Assembly: GCF_964355755.1 (NCBI RefSeq)
Contig: NC_092679.1
Location: forward strand, 22,754,432-22,818,431
Length of the DNA: 64,000 bases
Reading direction: 5' to 3'
DNA from: Antedon mediterranea
Taxonomy: Eukaryota > Echinodermata > Crinoidea > Comatulida > Antedonidae
This document shows, one piece after another, positions 21,371 through 33,497 of the stretch (the first letter of the stretch is position 1; the number at the start of each line of letters is the position of its first letter). A program made the translations under genes and the position numbers. The notes below the pieces were generated by a model. The model worked only from the letters and a program-made list of their open reading frames with translations, was not told where the DNA came from and did not search any database.

Positions 21371-23900
21371 TCGTCATAATTGTCGTATCATACAAAAACT
21401 TTATTTTAAACAGAATTGCAGTCACGCTATGCTTACCTTAGATTAGTGAAAGCTACAGTATTTAATCATAATGGTTGTGGTTTTTCATTTATGCACTTAT
21501 CATAATTTTTATTTTTCTGTTCTTCCAATCAAAATATATTTTTTTTCTTAACTGTTTTCTATTCACTGTACTTGCACTCTGTTCAAATGTTTTCTAGAAG
21601 TAAGCCAATTCATCAAACACCTTAATTTAAAAAATTGGAGTTCAAGGTTTGAAATGTCTAATTTAGTTTAATTAATTTAAAACAATTACTGCTAATTGCT
21701 TATTATTGTGTGGTTTATTAAACTTACATTCCTTGTAATTTAATCATGTAGTTAAAAGTTATACATTATGTTATGATTTGATTTATAAACAGGGTTTACT
21801 GCAGCCTACGACATCAGTGCCTGGTGGGACAGTAGTCTGAAAGTTAACTTTATTATTTAGTATAAACACAGCGGATAAATTCAAAATGGTGATGAGGCTG
21901 CTTTTCTACAAGTTTTCAATACAAAATGGGGACCATACTAGTTGTACACAGCATTATGACATGTTGGACGATGATCACTGTTTAGGGTACAGCAGTTGGA
22001 CACAAAATGGCAACCATCAATTGTGTATTTACACAGCAGTACTATACATCAGTTGATATAAGTTACTGTACTGTAGGCCATTGTTGGTGGACACAAAATG
22101 GCGTCAAGAGGTAGAAAATTGTATTCAATCATGACATTTGTAATTTAGATACTGTAGCCTGGAAAAACTTGCATCTATTTTGGATACAAAATGTCAGCCA
22201 TTATTTATGGCTGACTGGAGTACTTTCTTTCTACAATAATCATGTTAATTTTGTAATTTTAAAATGCAGTTAAAAATATAATATTTTTAAAATATCTATT
22301 TATGTCTTACTAGTGTGTGCGGTGGAAATTTTAAACTTGCCAATCTTAAGGCATAATAATACATTTAATAATTTAAAATAAGAATCTGTTCAGTGTTTGA
22401 GTACTATACTAAGATAGTTGCACCAGTACAGTAATTCCAGGTCCTTTCTCTTTAGTCTAGTAAGTTGGACTTTACAGCACAGTGCACTATTAATATTACA
22501 TCATTTTCTTTCCACATTTGAAATTCAGCTAATATAATATTATAAATAACTATGCAGAAAGTATAAAGAAATAACAAAAAGTTATTATTTTTTATATGAA
22601 AGTGTTTAGTTCTCAAAGTATATATCATTGATGTTAAAATTAAACTGTATACTGTACATCACAAATATCTGACCAAATAAAAAAGAATATTTGTAAATAA
22701 AACAGTGAAGGAATTACAGTAAATATTAGAAAGGTTTCACAACCTTTATGAATATGATAACGAAAACAGATACGTCACACATTTCTTAAACTTTTGAGTT
22801 GTGATTCCCTTTTTTGTATCCAAGCAAAGGTATGACAATTTTAACAAAATTAGAACTAACATCCAACATTGTTTTCCTTGTTCAACTGAAGTGCTTCAAA
22901 AGAGTCTACAGATAGGAGTTATATAGAAATGGTGCTAACTATCAAAGTGTTGCACTTTCTTCGACTATCATGTTGATATAATATTGAGTATAGTTTAAAC
23001 AACCAAAAAAATCAAAGAAACCACCCAATGTGAAAAACAGAGAAAATATTTTATATAGGCTTTTGTTTTAGTATTATAGTCAACTGTAGAATAATTCTAT
23101 TGAAATTTTAGTGACAGTAGAAGTTCTATTACTGCAGAAATTCTATTGAAGTTGCTGAAGTATTATATACTATATTAGGAATTACTGCAGTATTGTTTTC
23201 TTGCTTGAGGTAAAGATATTTTGTTAAGAGTGGCTGGTACCTCTCTGCATTTATACTTGGAACTCAGTGACCATATGTTTGATGATAGTCTAAAGAGTGT
23301 TTTATTAGGTGTACTAATTACTGTTAAGTTATTAATTAATCACATTATAGTACGTTATTAAGTATGGAATTATCCCAGATCACTATTAATTTAGGAACTA
23401 ATTTGCAACCTCTAATGCAGTATACTTTCAAGTGACTAAATTTTGTTTTCTCTTTAATCATATCTTGATTTTGTATTGTAGTATAAAATATTATTGGCCA
23501 TATTTGCTTAGTTTGTTTCTGTAATTCTTAGTACAATATTTTTTTTTGATTTGCTGCATTATTTTATTAATTGGTATTTATTCAAACTCAACATATTTAT
23601 TAAAACATAGCAGCAAAAATGCTGATTTGAGTTCTAGTTGACATGAGGAAAAAATACCAAAAGGTTAAATAATAAATTAAATTTAAAAATACAAATTTAT
23701 TCATAACAATGACTAGATGAGTAGTTTGTTCTAGTAATTTTACTGCAATAATTATATTACTTGCACTATTAGCCACCAGAAGAAATACTTTATTGTACTG
23801 AAGATGGTGCAGTATGGTACTGATTATGCAATTAATTACTGAATTCTACTGAAGTTTGCTACAGTAATTATACTGTAATATTTCTACAGAAGATGGTACA
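21371..23900. other. AT-rich gene-free region
   Basis: No gene recognised. Words such as TACTGCAGTA, GGACACAAAATGGC (about 21920-22190, several imperfect copies) and ACTGTA recur, suggesting decayed tandem repeats. It could include distal 3' UTR of WDR20. Confidence 0.4.
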
Positions 23901-23904
23901 GTAT

Positions 23905-24465
23905 TGTACTGTATGTATGACAATTCTTCTAAAGTTTCAGCAGTATTGTCAACTATGGCAATTCTACTGAAGTTTCAGCAGTATTGTAACTGGCAATTCT
24001 ACTGAAGTTTCAGCAGTATTGTAACTTTGCAATTCTACTGAAGTTTCAGCAGTATTGTAACTGGCCATTCTACTGAAGTTTCAGCAGTATTGTAACTGGC
24101 AATTCTACTGAAGTTTCAGCAGTATTGTAACTGGCAATTCTACTGAAGTTTCAGCAGTATTGTAACTGGCAATTCTACTGAAGTTTCAGCAGTATTGTAA
24201 CTTTGCAATTCTACTGAAGTTTCAGCAGTATTGTAACTGGCCATTCTACTGAAGTTTCAGCAGTATTGTAACTGGCAATTCTACTGAAGTTTCAGCAGTA
24301 TTGTAACTGGCAATTCTACTGAAGTTTCAGCAGTATTGTAACTGGCAATTCTACTGAAGTTTCAGCAGTATTGTAACTGGCAATTCTACTGAAGTTTCAG
24401 CAGTATTGTAACTGGCAATTCTACTGAAGTTTCAGCAGTATTGTAACTGGCAATTCTACTGAAGT
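23905..24465. repeat. 35-bp tandem array (GGCAATTCTACTGAAGTTTC unit)
   Basis: About 15 copies of GGCAATTCTACTGAAGTTTC plus AGCAGTATTGTAACT. Variant units AACTTTGCAATT followed by AACTGGCCATT occur in order at about 24024/24060 and again at about 24201/24237, a five-unit (about 177-bp) higher-order duplication. Confidence 0.92.
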
Positions 24466-25384
24466 TTTTATTGATGATGTAACAGTTTAACTGCAGTAAT
24501 GTTACTGTATAATAATAGTAAATCTTCTGCAGTTGGTGCAGAAAAAATATTATCATTATTTGCAGATTATTATTTGAAAGTCTATAGTTTAATATATCAA
24601 TCAACATTAATACTAGTAATATCAATCAATTACTGCACAACTGCAGTTGCTGATTACCTAATATTAATAAGAAGCATCAGTGATATGTGTTTTGATAAGT
24701 TACACATGCTTTTTATTAATTATAATTTTCTTTATTAGTTAATTATTTTTAAAGGACTGTTTTCAAAGTTATTTCAAGTTTCAAATGTGATCACTGTATA
24801 AAATTTAGTATATTTTCTATCGGTTCATTCAATACATTTTATAATAGGTATATATAATTGGGGAACGACACATTTGTTTATTATAAGAGTAGTGTTACAT
24901 ATGTTGTTTAATAAGTATTTGTTATTCTATATTATGTAATGTAAGATATTATAACTAATCTGTTGTTACATAATTTTGTTTATATTATATATTTTACCTT
25001 GATTGGTATAATCAAAAAGACAAACATTGTATAAAATACTTAACATTTATAATTGAATAGTTTTAATAAATTATAAGCTGTAATTCATTATTTTTTTCAC
25101 ATTTATTTAAAACTAGAATCATGAATATGTAAAAATATAACTGACTTACTTATGAATAATAATGATATGCTACTACTATATTTTGTTTCCAAAAAATTAT
25201 TGATGGTCAATTTGTAAAATTATGAATAAAGTTAAAGAATAACAATATTAAATGAATATTAATATGTTTATTAAAAGAGAAGAGATTTAGTAATATAGGT
25301 ATCTACATACCAAAGCCAAATAAGTTATGTTAAAATTTGAATGCTACATTTTTAAGAACATATTGAATAAACATACTATAAACA
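24466..25384. other. AT-rich gene-free region
   Basis: Nothing recognised beyond very high A+T. Short open frames here have no family signature. Confidence 0.4.
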
Positions 25385-26115
25385 TTTCATGAACATGTCA
25401 TAACAATAACATGAACATCCAGTTTTATAACATAACATGAACATGTCATGAACATAACATGAACATACAGTATCAAGAACATTATATGAGCATACCAAGA
25501 ACATAACATGATGATACCATGGACATAATGAGTGAGTGGCCGAGCGGTTAAGACAGTGGAACCGTAATCACGTAGCCATAACATCGGCAGGGGTTCGAGG
25601 CTCACTCACTCCATGGTTCTGGTGGTAGAACGAGTCTTCTCGGATAAGGACTATAAACCGTAGGTCCAGTGTACACAACTTGCTCGTGTGCACTTTAAAG
25701 AACCTAGTACATCTTTCGAGACGAGTAGGGGGTTACCCCGGTGTATTAGTACATCACAGCCACTGATCACCAACTGGGCCCTCTGGGAGATCAGTCTTTG
25801 ACTGAAGAGGTCACCCAGTATAAAGATAAAACAAACAAACAAATAACATCCATGCATAATATGAATATATTGTGAACATACCAGAAAGATACCATGAACA
25901 TACCAAGAACATACCAAGAACATAACATGAGCATACCAAGAACATAAAATGAGCATACCAAGAACATAACATGATCATACCATGGACATAACATCCATGC
26001 ATAATATGAATATACTGTGAACATACCAGGAATATACTGTACCATGAACATAACATGAGCATAACAAGAACATAACATGAGCATACCAAGAACATAACAT
26101 GAGCATACCAAGAAA
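25385..26115. repeat. CATACCAAGAACATAACATGAG minisatellite
   Basis: Imperfect units built from (C)ATACCAAGAACATAACATGAGC run on both sides of an inserted SINE (25530-25845). Minus-strand frames full of MLMLCSWYAHVMF are repeat translations. Confidence 0.88.
25530..25845 (+). mobile_element. tRNA-derived SINE, near full length
   Basis: The head resembles a Ser/Leu-class tRNA, with A box TGGCCGAGCGGTTAAGAC and B box GGTTCGAGGCTC, giving an internal pol III promoter. The roughly 200-bp body (TCTTCTCGGATAAGG... GAGGTCACCCAGTATAAA) ends in an (AAAC)n-like tail. The body recurs at 54137 and the head, inverted, at 55083, so this is a dispersed family. It sits inside a minisatellite. It is not called as a functional tRNA because the 3' acceptor pairing and CCA-side are replaced by the SINE body. 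Confidence 0.88.
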
Positions 26116-26124
26116 ATAATAATA

Positions 26125-29100
26125 TTTTTCGATAAAACTGGTTACTATAGCGCAATTGACATGCGCAGAACCCATTATTCGTCTCTGCGCCTGTTTATTA
26201 TGCTATAGTAACCATTTATATAAAAAAATAAAAGGGTCGAAAATTGGTCATTTTTCGAAAATTTCCCTGTACTATAGTACAGGCATTTTTTCCAAAAAAT
26301 GGCAAATTTTCGACCTTTTTATTTTTCGATAAAACTGGTTACTATAGCACAATTGACATGCGCAGAACCCATTATTCGACTCTGCGCATGTTTATTATGC
26401 TATAGTAACCATTTATGTCAAAAGTGGTTACTATAGCGCAATTGACATGCACAGAACCCATTATTCGTCTCTGCGCATGTTTATTATGCTATAGTAACCA
26501 TTTATATCAAAAAATAAAAGGGTCGAAAATCGGTCATTTTTCGAAAATTTCCCTGTACTATAGTACAGGAATTTTTTCCAAAAATGGCAAATTTTCGACC
26601 TTTTTATTTTTCGATAAAACTGGTTACTATAGCACAATTGACATGCGCAGAACCCATTATTCGACTCTGCGCATTTTTATTATGCTATAGTAACCATTTA
26701 TATCAAAAAATAAAAGGGTCGAAAATCGGTCATTTTTCGAAAATTTCCCTGTACTATAGTACAGGGATTTTTTTCCAAAAATGGAAGATTTTCGACCTTT
26801 TTATTTTTCGATAAAACTGGTTACTATAGCACAATTGACATGCGCAGAACCCATTATTCGACTCTGCGCATGTTTATTATGCTATAGTAACCATTTATGT
26901 CAAAAGTGGTTACTATAGCGCAATTGACATGCGCAGAACCCATTATTCGTCTCTGCGCCTGTTTATTATGCTATAGTAACCACTTATATCAAAAAATAAA
27001 AGGGTCGAAAATTGGTCATTTTTCGAAAATTTCCCTGTACTATAGTACAGGCATTTTTTCCAAAAAATGGCAAATTTTCGACCTTTTTATTTTTCGATAA
27101 AACTGGTTACTATAGCACAATTGACATGCGCAGAACCCATTATTCGACTCTGCGCATGTTTATTATGCTACAGTAACCATTTATGTCAAAAGTGGTTACT
27201 ATAACGCAATTGACATGTGCAGAACCCATTATTCGTCTCTGCGCATGTTTATTGTGCTATAGTAACCATTTATATCAAAAAATAAAAAGGTCGAAAATCG
27301 GTCATTTTTCGAAATTTCCCTATACTAAAGTACAGAGATTTTTTTCCAAAAATGGCAAATTTTCGACCTTTTTATTTTTCGATAAAACTGGTTACTATAG
27401 CACAATTGACATGCGCAGAACCCATTATTCGACTGTGCGCATGTTTATTATGCTATACAGTAACCATTTATGTCAAAAGTGGTTACTATAGCGCAATTGA
27501 CATGCGCAGAACCCATTATTCGACTCTCCGCATGTTTATTATGCTATAGTAACCATTTATATCAAAAAATAAAAGGGTCGAAAATCGGTCATTTTTCGAA
27601 AATTTCCCTGTACTATAGTACAGGGATTTTTTCAAAAAATGGAAAATTTTCGACCTTTTTATTTTTCGATAAAACTGGTTACTATAGCACAATTGACATG
27701 CGCAGAACCCATTATTCGACTCTGCGCATGTTTATTATGCTATAGTAACCATTTATGTCAAAAGTGGTTACTATAGCGCAATTGACATGCGCAGAACCCA
27801 TTATTCGTCTCTGCGCCTGTTTATTATGCTATAGTAACCATTTATATAAAAAAATAAAAGGGTCGAAAATTGGTCATTTTTCGAAAATTTCCCTGTACTA
27901 TAGTACAGGCATTTTTTCCAAAAAATGGCAAATTTTCGACCTTTTTATTTTTCGATAAAACTGGTTACTATAGCACAATTGACATGCGCAGAACCCATTA
28001 TTCGACTCTGCGCATGTTTATTATGCTATAGTAACCATTTATGTCAAAAGTGGTTACTATAGCGCAATTGACATGCACAGAACCCATTATTCGTCTCTGC
28101 GCATGTTTATTATGCTATAGTAACCATTTATATCAAAAAATAAAAGGGTCGAAAATCGGTCATTTTTCGAAAATTTCCCTGTACTATAATAGTACAGGAA
28201 TTTTTTCCAAAAATGGCAAATTTTCGACCTTTTTATTTTTCGATAAAACTGGTTACTATAGCACAATTGACATGCGCAGAACCCATTATTCGACTCTGCG
28301 CATTTTTATTATGCTATAGTAACCATTTATATCAAAAAATAAAAGGGTCGAAAATCGGTCATTTTTCGAAAATTTCCCTGTACTATAGTACAGGGATTTT
28401 TTCCAAAAATGGAAAATTTTCGACCTTTTTATTTTTCGATAAAACTGGTTACTATAGCACAATTGACATGCGCAGAACCCATTATTCGACTCTGCGCATG
28501 TTTATTATGCTATAGTAACCATTTATGTCAAAAGTGGTTACTATAGCGCAATTGACATGCGCAGAACCCATTATTCGTCTCTGCGCCTGTTTATTATGCT
28601 ATAGTAACCACTTATATCAAAAAATTAAAGGGTCGAAAATTGGTCATTTTTCGAAAATTTCCCTGTACTATAGTACAGGCATTTTTTCCAAAAAATGGCA
28701 AATTTTCGACCTTTTTATTTTTCGATAAAACTGGTTACTATAGCACAATTGACATGCGCAGAACCCATTATTCGACTCTGCGCATGTTTATTATGCTATA
28801 GTAACCATTTATGTCAAAAGTGGTTACTATAGCGCAATTGACATGCGCAGAACCCATTATTCGTCTCTGCGCCTGTTTATTATGCTATAGTAACCACTTA
28901 TATCAAAAAATTAAAGGGTCGAAAATTGGTCATTTTTCGAAAATTTCCCTGTACTATAGTACAGGCATTTTTTCCAAAAAATGGCAAATTTTCGACCTTT
29001 TTATTTTTTGATAAAACTGGTTACTATAGCACAATTGACATGCGCAGAACCCATTATTCGACTCTGCGCATTTTTATTATGCTATAGTAACCATTTATAT

Positions 29101-29745
29101 CAAAAAATAAAAGGGTCGAAAATTGGTCATTTTTCGAAAATTTCCCTGTACTATAGTACAGGCATTTTTTCCAAAAAATGGCAAATTTTCGACCTTTTTA
29201 TTTTTCGATAAAACTGGTTACTATAGCACAATTGACATGCGCAGAACCCATTATTCGACTCTGCGCATGTTTATTATGCTATAGTAACCATTTATGTCAA
29301 AAGTGGTTACTATAGCGCAATTGACATGCGCAGAACCCATTATTCGTATCTGCGCATGTTTATTGTGCTATAGTAACCATTTATATCAAAAAATAAAAGG
29401 GTCGAAAATCGGTCATTTTTCGAAAATTTCCCTGTACTATAGTACATGAGTTTTTACCCAAAAATGGCAAATTTTCGACCTTTTTATTTTTCGATAAAAC
29501 TGGTTACTATAGCACAATTGACATGCGCAGAACCCATTATTCGACTCTGCGCATGTTTATTATGCTATAGTAACCATTTATGTTAAAACTGGTTACTATA
29601 GCACAATTGACATGCGCAGAACCCATTATTCGACTCTGCGCATGTTTATTATGCTATAGTAACCATTTATGTCAAAAGTGGTTACAAAAGCACAATTGAC
29701 ATGCGCAGAACCCATTTTGCGTCTCTGCGCATGTTTATTATGACT
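26125..29745. repeat. Palindromic satellite, about 286-bp unit with 1.63-kb higher-order repeat
   Basis: Each unit combines (i) nested palindromes GGTTACTATAGCA...TGCTATAGTAACC enclosing ACATGCGCAGA...TCTGCGCATGT, (ii) the perfect palindrome CTGTACTATAGTACAG, and (iii) outer arms GGTCGAAAAT...ATTTTCGACC. Units recur at about 286 bp, with shorter units of about 198 bp that lack one hairpin block. Variant units in 26130-27180 recur in the same order at about +1628 bp (27757-28808). All plus-strand open frames (VVTIAQLTCAEP...) are repeat translations. Confidence 0.93.
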
Positions 29746-30005
29746 ATAAGATGATGAATGATCATATTATACAGCAATAATATCGCATAAAAATTGATTT
29801 TTAAAAACATGATATTTTGGCCAGTTTTCGAAAAAATCCCTGTACTATAATAGTACAGGGATTTTTTCCACAAATGTCAAATTTCGACCCTGTTATTTTT
29901 TCGACTTAACTGGTTTCTATGGCACTATAAGATGATGAATGATCATATACAGCAATAATATCACATAAAAATTGATTTTTAAAAACATGATATTTTGGCC
30001 ATTTT
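29744..30005. repeat. Duplicated flank of the palindromic satellite
   Basis: CTATAAGATGATGAATGATCAT followed by AAAAATTGATTTTTAAAAACATGATATTTTGGCC occurs at 29742-29822 and 29922-30002. The two copies flank one degenerate satellite core with CTGTACTATAATAGTACAG. This may show the ancestral dispersed element from which the array grew. Confidence 0.75.
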
Positions 30006-30129
30006 CCGATCTTCATCTAAAGAAAACAGCTGATGCTTGTAATTTCCAAACATTATGTAAAATAGCTCTTTAATTCAAGTCAAATACTGAATGAAAAGAA
30101 AAAAAAATTAAAGAAAACATATAGGAATA

Positions 30130-30260
30130 TTTGGCGTTTTCTGTGGTAGTCTACTTGTACTTCCTCTTACACGGAATGAAAAAATAAAAAGAAAAGACAA
30201 AAAAAAAAGAAAAAATGATAATGGCGTTTTCTGTGGTAGTCTATGTACTCCCTCTATAAG
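30130..30260. repeat. Two-copy duplication at the 3' end of cystatin F
   Basis: GGCGTTTTCTGTGGTAGTCTA occurs at about 30132 and 30222. The right copy overlaps the cystatin F stop codon on the minus strand, so the left copy is a duplicate of the gene's 3' end. Confidence 0.65.
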
Positions 30261-31513
30261 TTGGATGACAGTTAAAATCCACCAGTTTGATTAGATGTTC
30301 CCATGCTCGCTCATACACTTGTACTGTACAAGTCAAATCCTGTTTAAAAAAATAGGATCACATTTATTGTCTTAAGTCATGTCTACACTATCAAACTCTA
30401 TGTGACAAAAGAATGATGATGATGCCATATCAGTTATATATTTGGGCATGTCACTCCCATTTTTGGCATGTCAGTCCCATATGTGGGCACATCACACTAA
30501 TTTTGTCGAACTAGTTTGATAGTGTAGACAGATCTTTAAAGGAGATCCTATGGTATGAAGATTTCATACCATATATTATTTACATGAAATGGCCTAGAAT
30601 TGTCCAGTAAATACCGTATAAGGTAGAAGGTGAACCTACATGGTTGAGGGCACTCACACAATCAAAGCAACATTGTACTTGTACTGTATCAGGTTCTTAT
30701 TTAAGAAGGAAAAGCTCTTGTATCTTTTCTTTTTTAGGCTATTAGTTTGGGCACGTACCCGCTTTAACTTACCATGGCTGCAGCTCGTGGTCCAGTCAAT
30801 AGTTTACACTTTTGAACGTTTAGATTACTTAATTTTCCAGTGTTTAACTTGCATACAGTCGGGCTCAGCTCAATAGTTAAAAAGTAATTAATCCCAGCAA
30901 CAACCTAGACATTGAAGCATAACAAAAGTATTGAAATTACATTAAAAGCGATTTCATTACCACTATTCACAAATCAATTTGACATGCATAATTCCAGAAT
31001 AGTCTACTTTAAAAAAGAACCAAGTAATATTGTTTGTGGCCTCGCATCGTTTCTTTACAGGCCGTAGGCTTACAGGTTTATGTGGTTAAAGATTAATATT
31101 TATTCATAGTATTTCTGATTCTAAACTCTGTCTACACTATCAAACTTTATTTGAAAAAAAAAACCATGATGTGCCAGACATAACATCAAAGAACTGTTAC
31201 GAGTTCCTATCTTGGTATCGTCTCTTTACCTCACTAAAGTAAAGAGTCTCAAAACTCCCCTTTGTAGGCATATAAAGTTGTTTGGCCTCAAAATAACTCT
31301 CTTTACCTGTGTAGCAGCCGAGATGATGTTGGTGCACCTCATTGCATATAGCGAGTTACTTTTTGCGTTTATTTGCTCAGTAGCAAACCTCGAAATTCTT
31401 CTAATCAAATCAGACTGATTAGGATTAGACACAGTTTCTCTTCCGCCCATCATAGTAAAATTACCAAGGCAAATAAAATAAAATAACAACAATAAAACCA
31501 AAGTTTTAGTCAT
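30241..31513 (-). CDS. Cystatin-like gene F (exons 1 and 3 recognised; exon 2 not found)
   Basis: Exon 1, 31513-31307: start MTKTLVLLLLFYF is a signal peptide, then MMGGRE with a Gly pair typical of the cystatin N-terminus, then FATEQINAKSNS and IISAATQ ending at CAG|GTAAAG, where the family's QxVxG loop is split. Exon 3, 30339-30241: acceptor AACAG, then DLTCTVQVYERAW with the cystatin Cys-x-V and aromatic loop, ending FNCHPTYRGST and TAG. The middle exon, which should start VVxG and contain Tyr and Cys, was not found between 30343 and 31306; that interval contains a MITE at 30378-30531. The gene may be broken, or exon 2 may be too divergent to see. Type-2 cystatins are secreted inhibitors of papain-like cysteine proteases. 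Same orientation as the other copies. Confidence 0.7.
30378..30531. mobile_element. MITE with GTCTACACTATCAAACT terminal repeats
   Basis: Left end GTCTACACTATCAAACTCTA and right end AGTTTGATAGTGTAGAC are inverted repeats about 150 bp apart. The body has no coding capacity and contains GGCATGTCA/GGCACATCA words shared with the copy at 45.2 kb. Superfamily not assigned: no convincing target duplication. Confidence 0.8.
31127..31190. mobile_element. Fragment of the same MITE family
   Basis: TGTCTACACTATCAAACTTTATTTGA is followed by GATGTGCCAGACAT, as in the left half of complete copies. No right terminus seen. It lies in the expected intron of cystatin F. Confidence 0.65.
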
Positions 31514-32220
31514 GTTTCTCGCTATTTTGATAGGCCTACTGGACGTGATCAATATAGGCTACTTAATGAACGAAAACAAACAAGTGTGTTTAATTACATT
31601 GATTGGTTTACTACACTACCGCATAGGTACTGCAATTTGTTGTTTTTTTTTAATGAATGTTTAAGTTATAAAATAACAATTTTGTTTCAAATACATAACG
31701 CTCCATAAAATTGAATGCTACTATTTTATGTTATAATGTTACTAATCAAGAGTATTTGTAAAATGATTTGAATTAAATATTTAAAAAAAATCATAATGGA
31801 CGAGTCTAATGATTAATAATTATGTAGAAGTTATAATATTATTAGGATATATTTTTTTAATAGAGGGAGGCAAACATATTATTATTCTTGTTTCTAAACT
31901 GGTCATCGTTGTTGAAAAAAAATATAGGCGAATTTGACTGATTTGTTTACTTTGTACTTATTGTCACGTGAACATTTTGAACACTGTTACCACTTCTCAG
32001 CTCGCAACAGCGAGGAACTTGAAGAGCTAATCCAAGTCAACTGTTATTTAAGACAAAAGAGTAGAGTAAGACATAGATAGCAGATTAACAAAGATTATAT
32101 ATCTTTCAACAATGCAAAATATAAAACGTCAATAATGGTATTTAACCAATGTTTATATATCCATATTAAAGTAAACTCAACTCAATTAAGATTGACTATT
32201 AAGATGTTGTTCTAATTGCT
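31514..32220. other. Upstream flank of cystatin F
   Basis: AT-rich with no gene recognised. It contains the shared upstream block at 32021-32115, listed separately. Confidence 0.4.
32021..32115 (-). promoter_or_regulatory. Upstream block shared by cystatins F and A
   Basis: GAAGAGCTAATCCAAGTCAACTG...CAACAATG matches 44136-44220 with few changes apart from a short indel. Both lie 500-620 bp upstream of a cystatin start. It could be regulatory, or just a remnant of the gene duplication; only conservation is seen. Confidence 0.5.
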
Positions 32221-32221
32221 G

Positions 32222-32787
32222 GTGTTTTGCCGAACGCCACATCTCCGACGGACAACAGATCGACAGACTATTTTCCGACCGGACCTATAGCCGACCGGAT
32301 ATTCCACACCGGACATTTCACCGATCGGTCCTTTCAGATCATTCTCTCGATAGGACATTTCACCGACAACCATTTAACTGACAGAAAAATGATCAAAAGA
32401 CAATCATTCGACAGACAAAAAGTTCAAAAGTTGAAAAAACATGTATTTATTCAATGGCATATTATTGTACAGTATAACATAGGTGTGTATTTAAATGAAC
32501 ATGGTAATAAACCATCATTTGGGGTCTTCTCTAGAAGAAATCAAGTTTCTTGTCTCGAGAAAGACCCCAGAACAATTATAACAAAAATTATAAAAAAATA
32601 AAAATAGATAAATGATATATAGATTGACATACACATACATATAAACCTTGCCATATAATTTCCGTATTTCAACAGTAAAATACATGTATTTCATTTTTTA
32701 TTATATAAATTATAAATATATCACGTGCCATAAAGGTTTCGTTGAAGAACGGGTCCTGTCGGTGAACGGCATTTCGCAAAACGTCCG
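32222..32787. mobile_element. Non-autonomous element with CCGACCGGACATT repeats
   Basis: The left end GTTTTGCCGAACGCC...CTCCGACGGAC pairs imperfectly with the reverse complement of the right end GTTTTGCGAAATGCC...ACCGACAGGAC. The inner left part reiterates CCGACCGGACATTTCACCGA. A 124-residue frame across it (32227-32601) is repeat-driven and has no family signature. Superfamily unknown. Confidence 0.55.
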
Positions 32788-32873
32788 AATACCTAATTCT
32801 TATTGACAAACAGCAGAGATGACAACAATAATATCATAATTAATATCTTAACATCAGTATTACTTATCAGTAG

Positions 32874-33497
32874 TGTAATATAATGTTGGGTTGTTGAGGT
32901 ACTAATGAAGGACTCTGACTCGCTTGACTGTCGTAACACATATATTATTTATTCAGTATAATACTTCAGTACAATATACAACTATAAGTATAGATAAGGA
33001 ACGGACATTCAATGATGCTGTCGGTGAGGTGTGAAGTGTGTAGGTCTGCTGTGAGGTGTGTGCTCCGTGAGGTGGCTGTAAGGTGTGTGCTCCGTGAGGT
33101 GTCTGTAAGGTGTGTCTGGGCCCTTCTGAAACTTTGGAGTATATTGGCTCAGTTCATTTGCATAATGTCATTACATCATCTGTGAGGGTAACGATTGGTC
33201 CTAAGTTGATCCAGGGGTGTTTAAGTGGGAGTGATTGATCTTATCTGGGGAGGTTACAATGATGAATTGGCCCTGTCAAATCTCTGCTTAAAACTGTCAG
33301 AATCTAATTGTTTTACGATGGGAACGGTCGCAAAGTTAAGCTAAGTGTTTTCTTTAGGGATTCTATTATAAACTAAATGGTCATTAAAACATCTGGACAA
33401 ACTCTCCTTTGGACTTTCTGGGTCAAGTTTGTGAACCTATTTGAATTCCGATACAAAGGTCAATTTCTTAAATATAAAAGTATATCTTTATATCACA
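32874..33497 (-). repeat. Extra LTR in inverted orientation
   Basis: Reverse complement of the LTR, from TGTAATATAATGTTGGG at the left to ...TATATCACA. It has both copies of the internal GGTGTGTGCTCCGTGAGGTG repeat and the same central sequence as the 5' LTR, so it is closer to the 5' LTR than the 3' LTR is. Confidence 0.92.

Noticed and set aside
25530-25612. tRNA gene (Ser/Leu type)
   Set aside because: A and B boxes are present, but the sequence continues into a SINE body, the acceptor end is not tRNA-like, and related heads and bodies are dispersed.
25387-26175. Hydrophobic minus-strand frames MLMLCSWYAHVMF..., which look like membrane proteins
   Set aside because: They translate a minisatellite and, in part, the inserted SINE.
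26415-29211. Family of 65-100 residue plus-strand proteins VVTIAQLTCAEPIIRL...
   Set aside because: They are translations of the 286-bp palindromic satellite and follow its period exactly; no start context or family signature.
30606-30876. Exon 2 of cystatin F
   Set aside because: Candidate donor CATG|GTAAGT (30783) exists, but no frame before it carries VxG, Tyr and Cys in the family order.
32227-32601. 124-residue frame rich in TDR/FTD motifs
   Set aside because: Driven by reiterated CCGACCGGACATT units of a transposable element.
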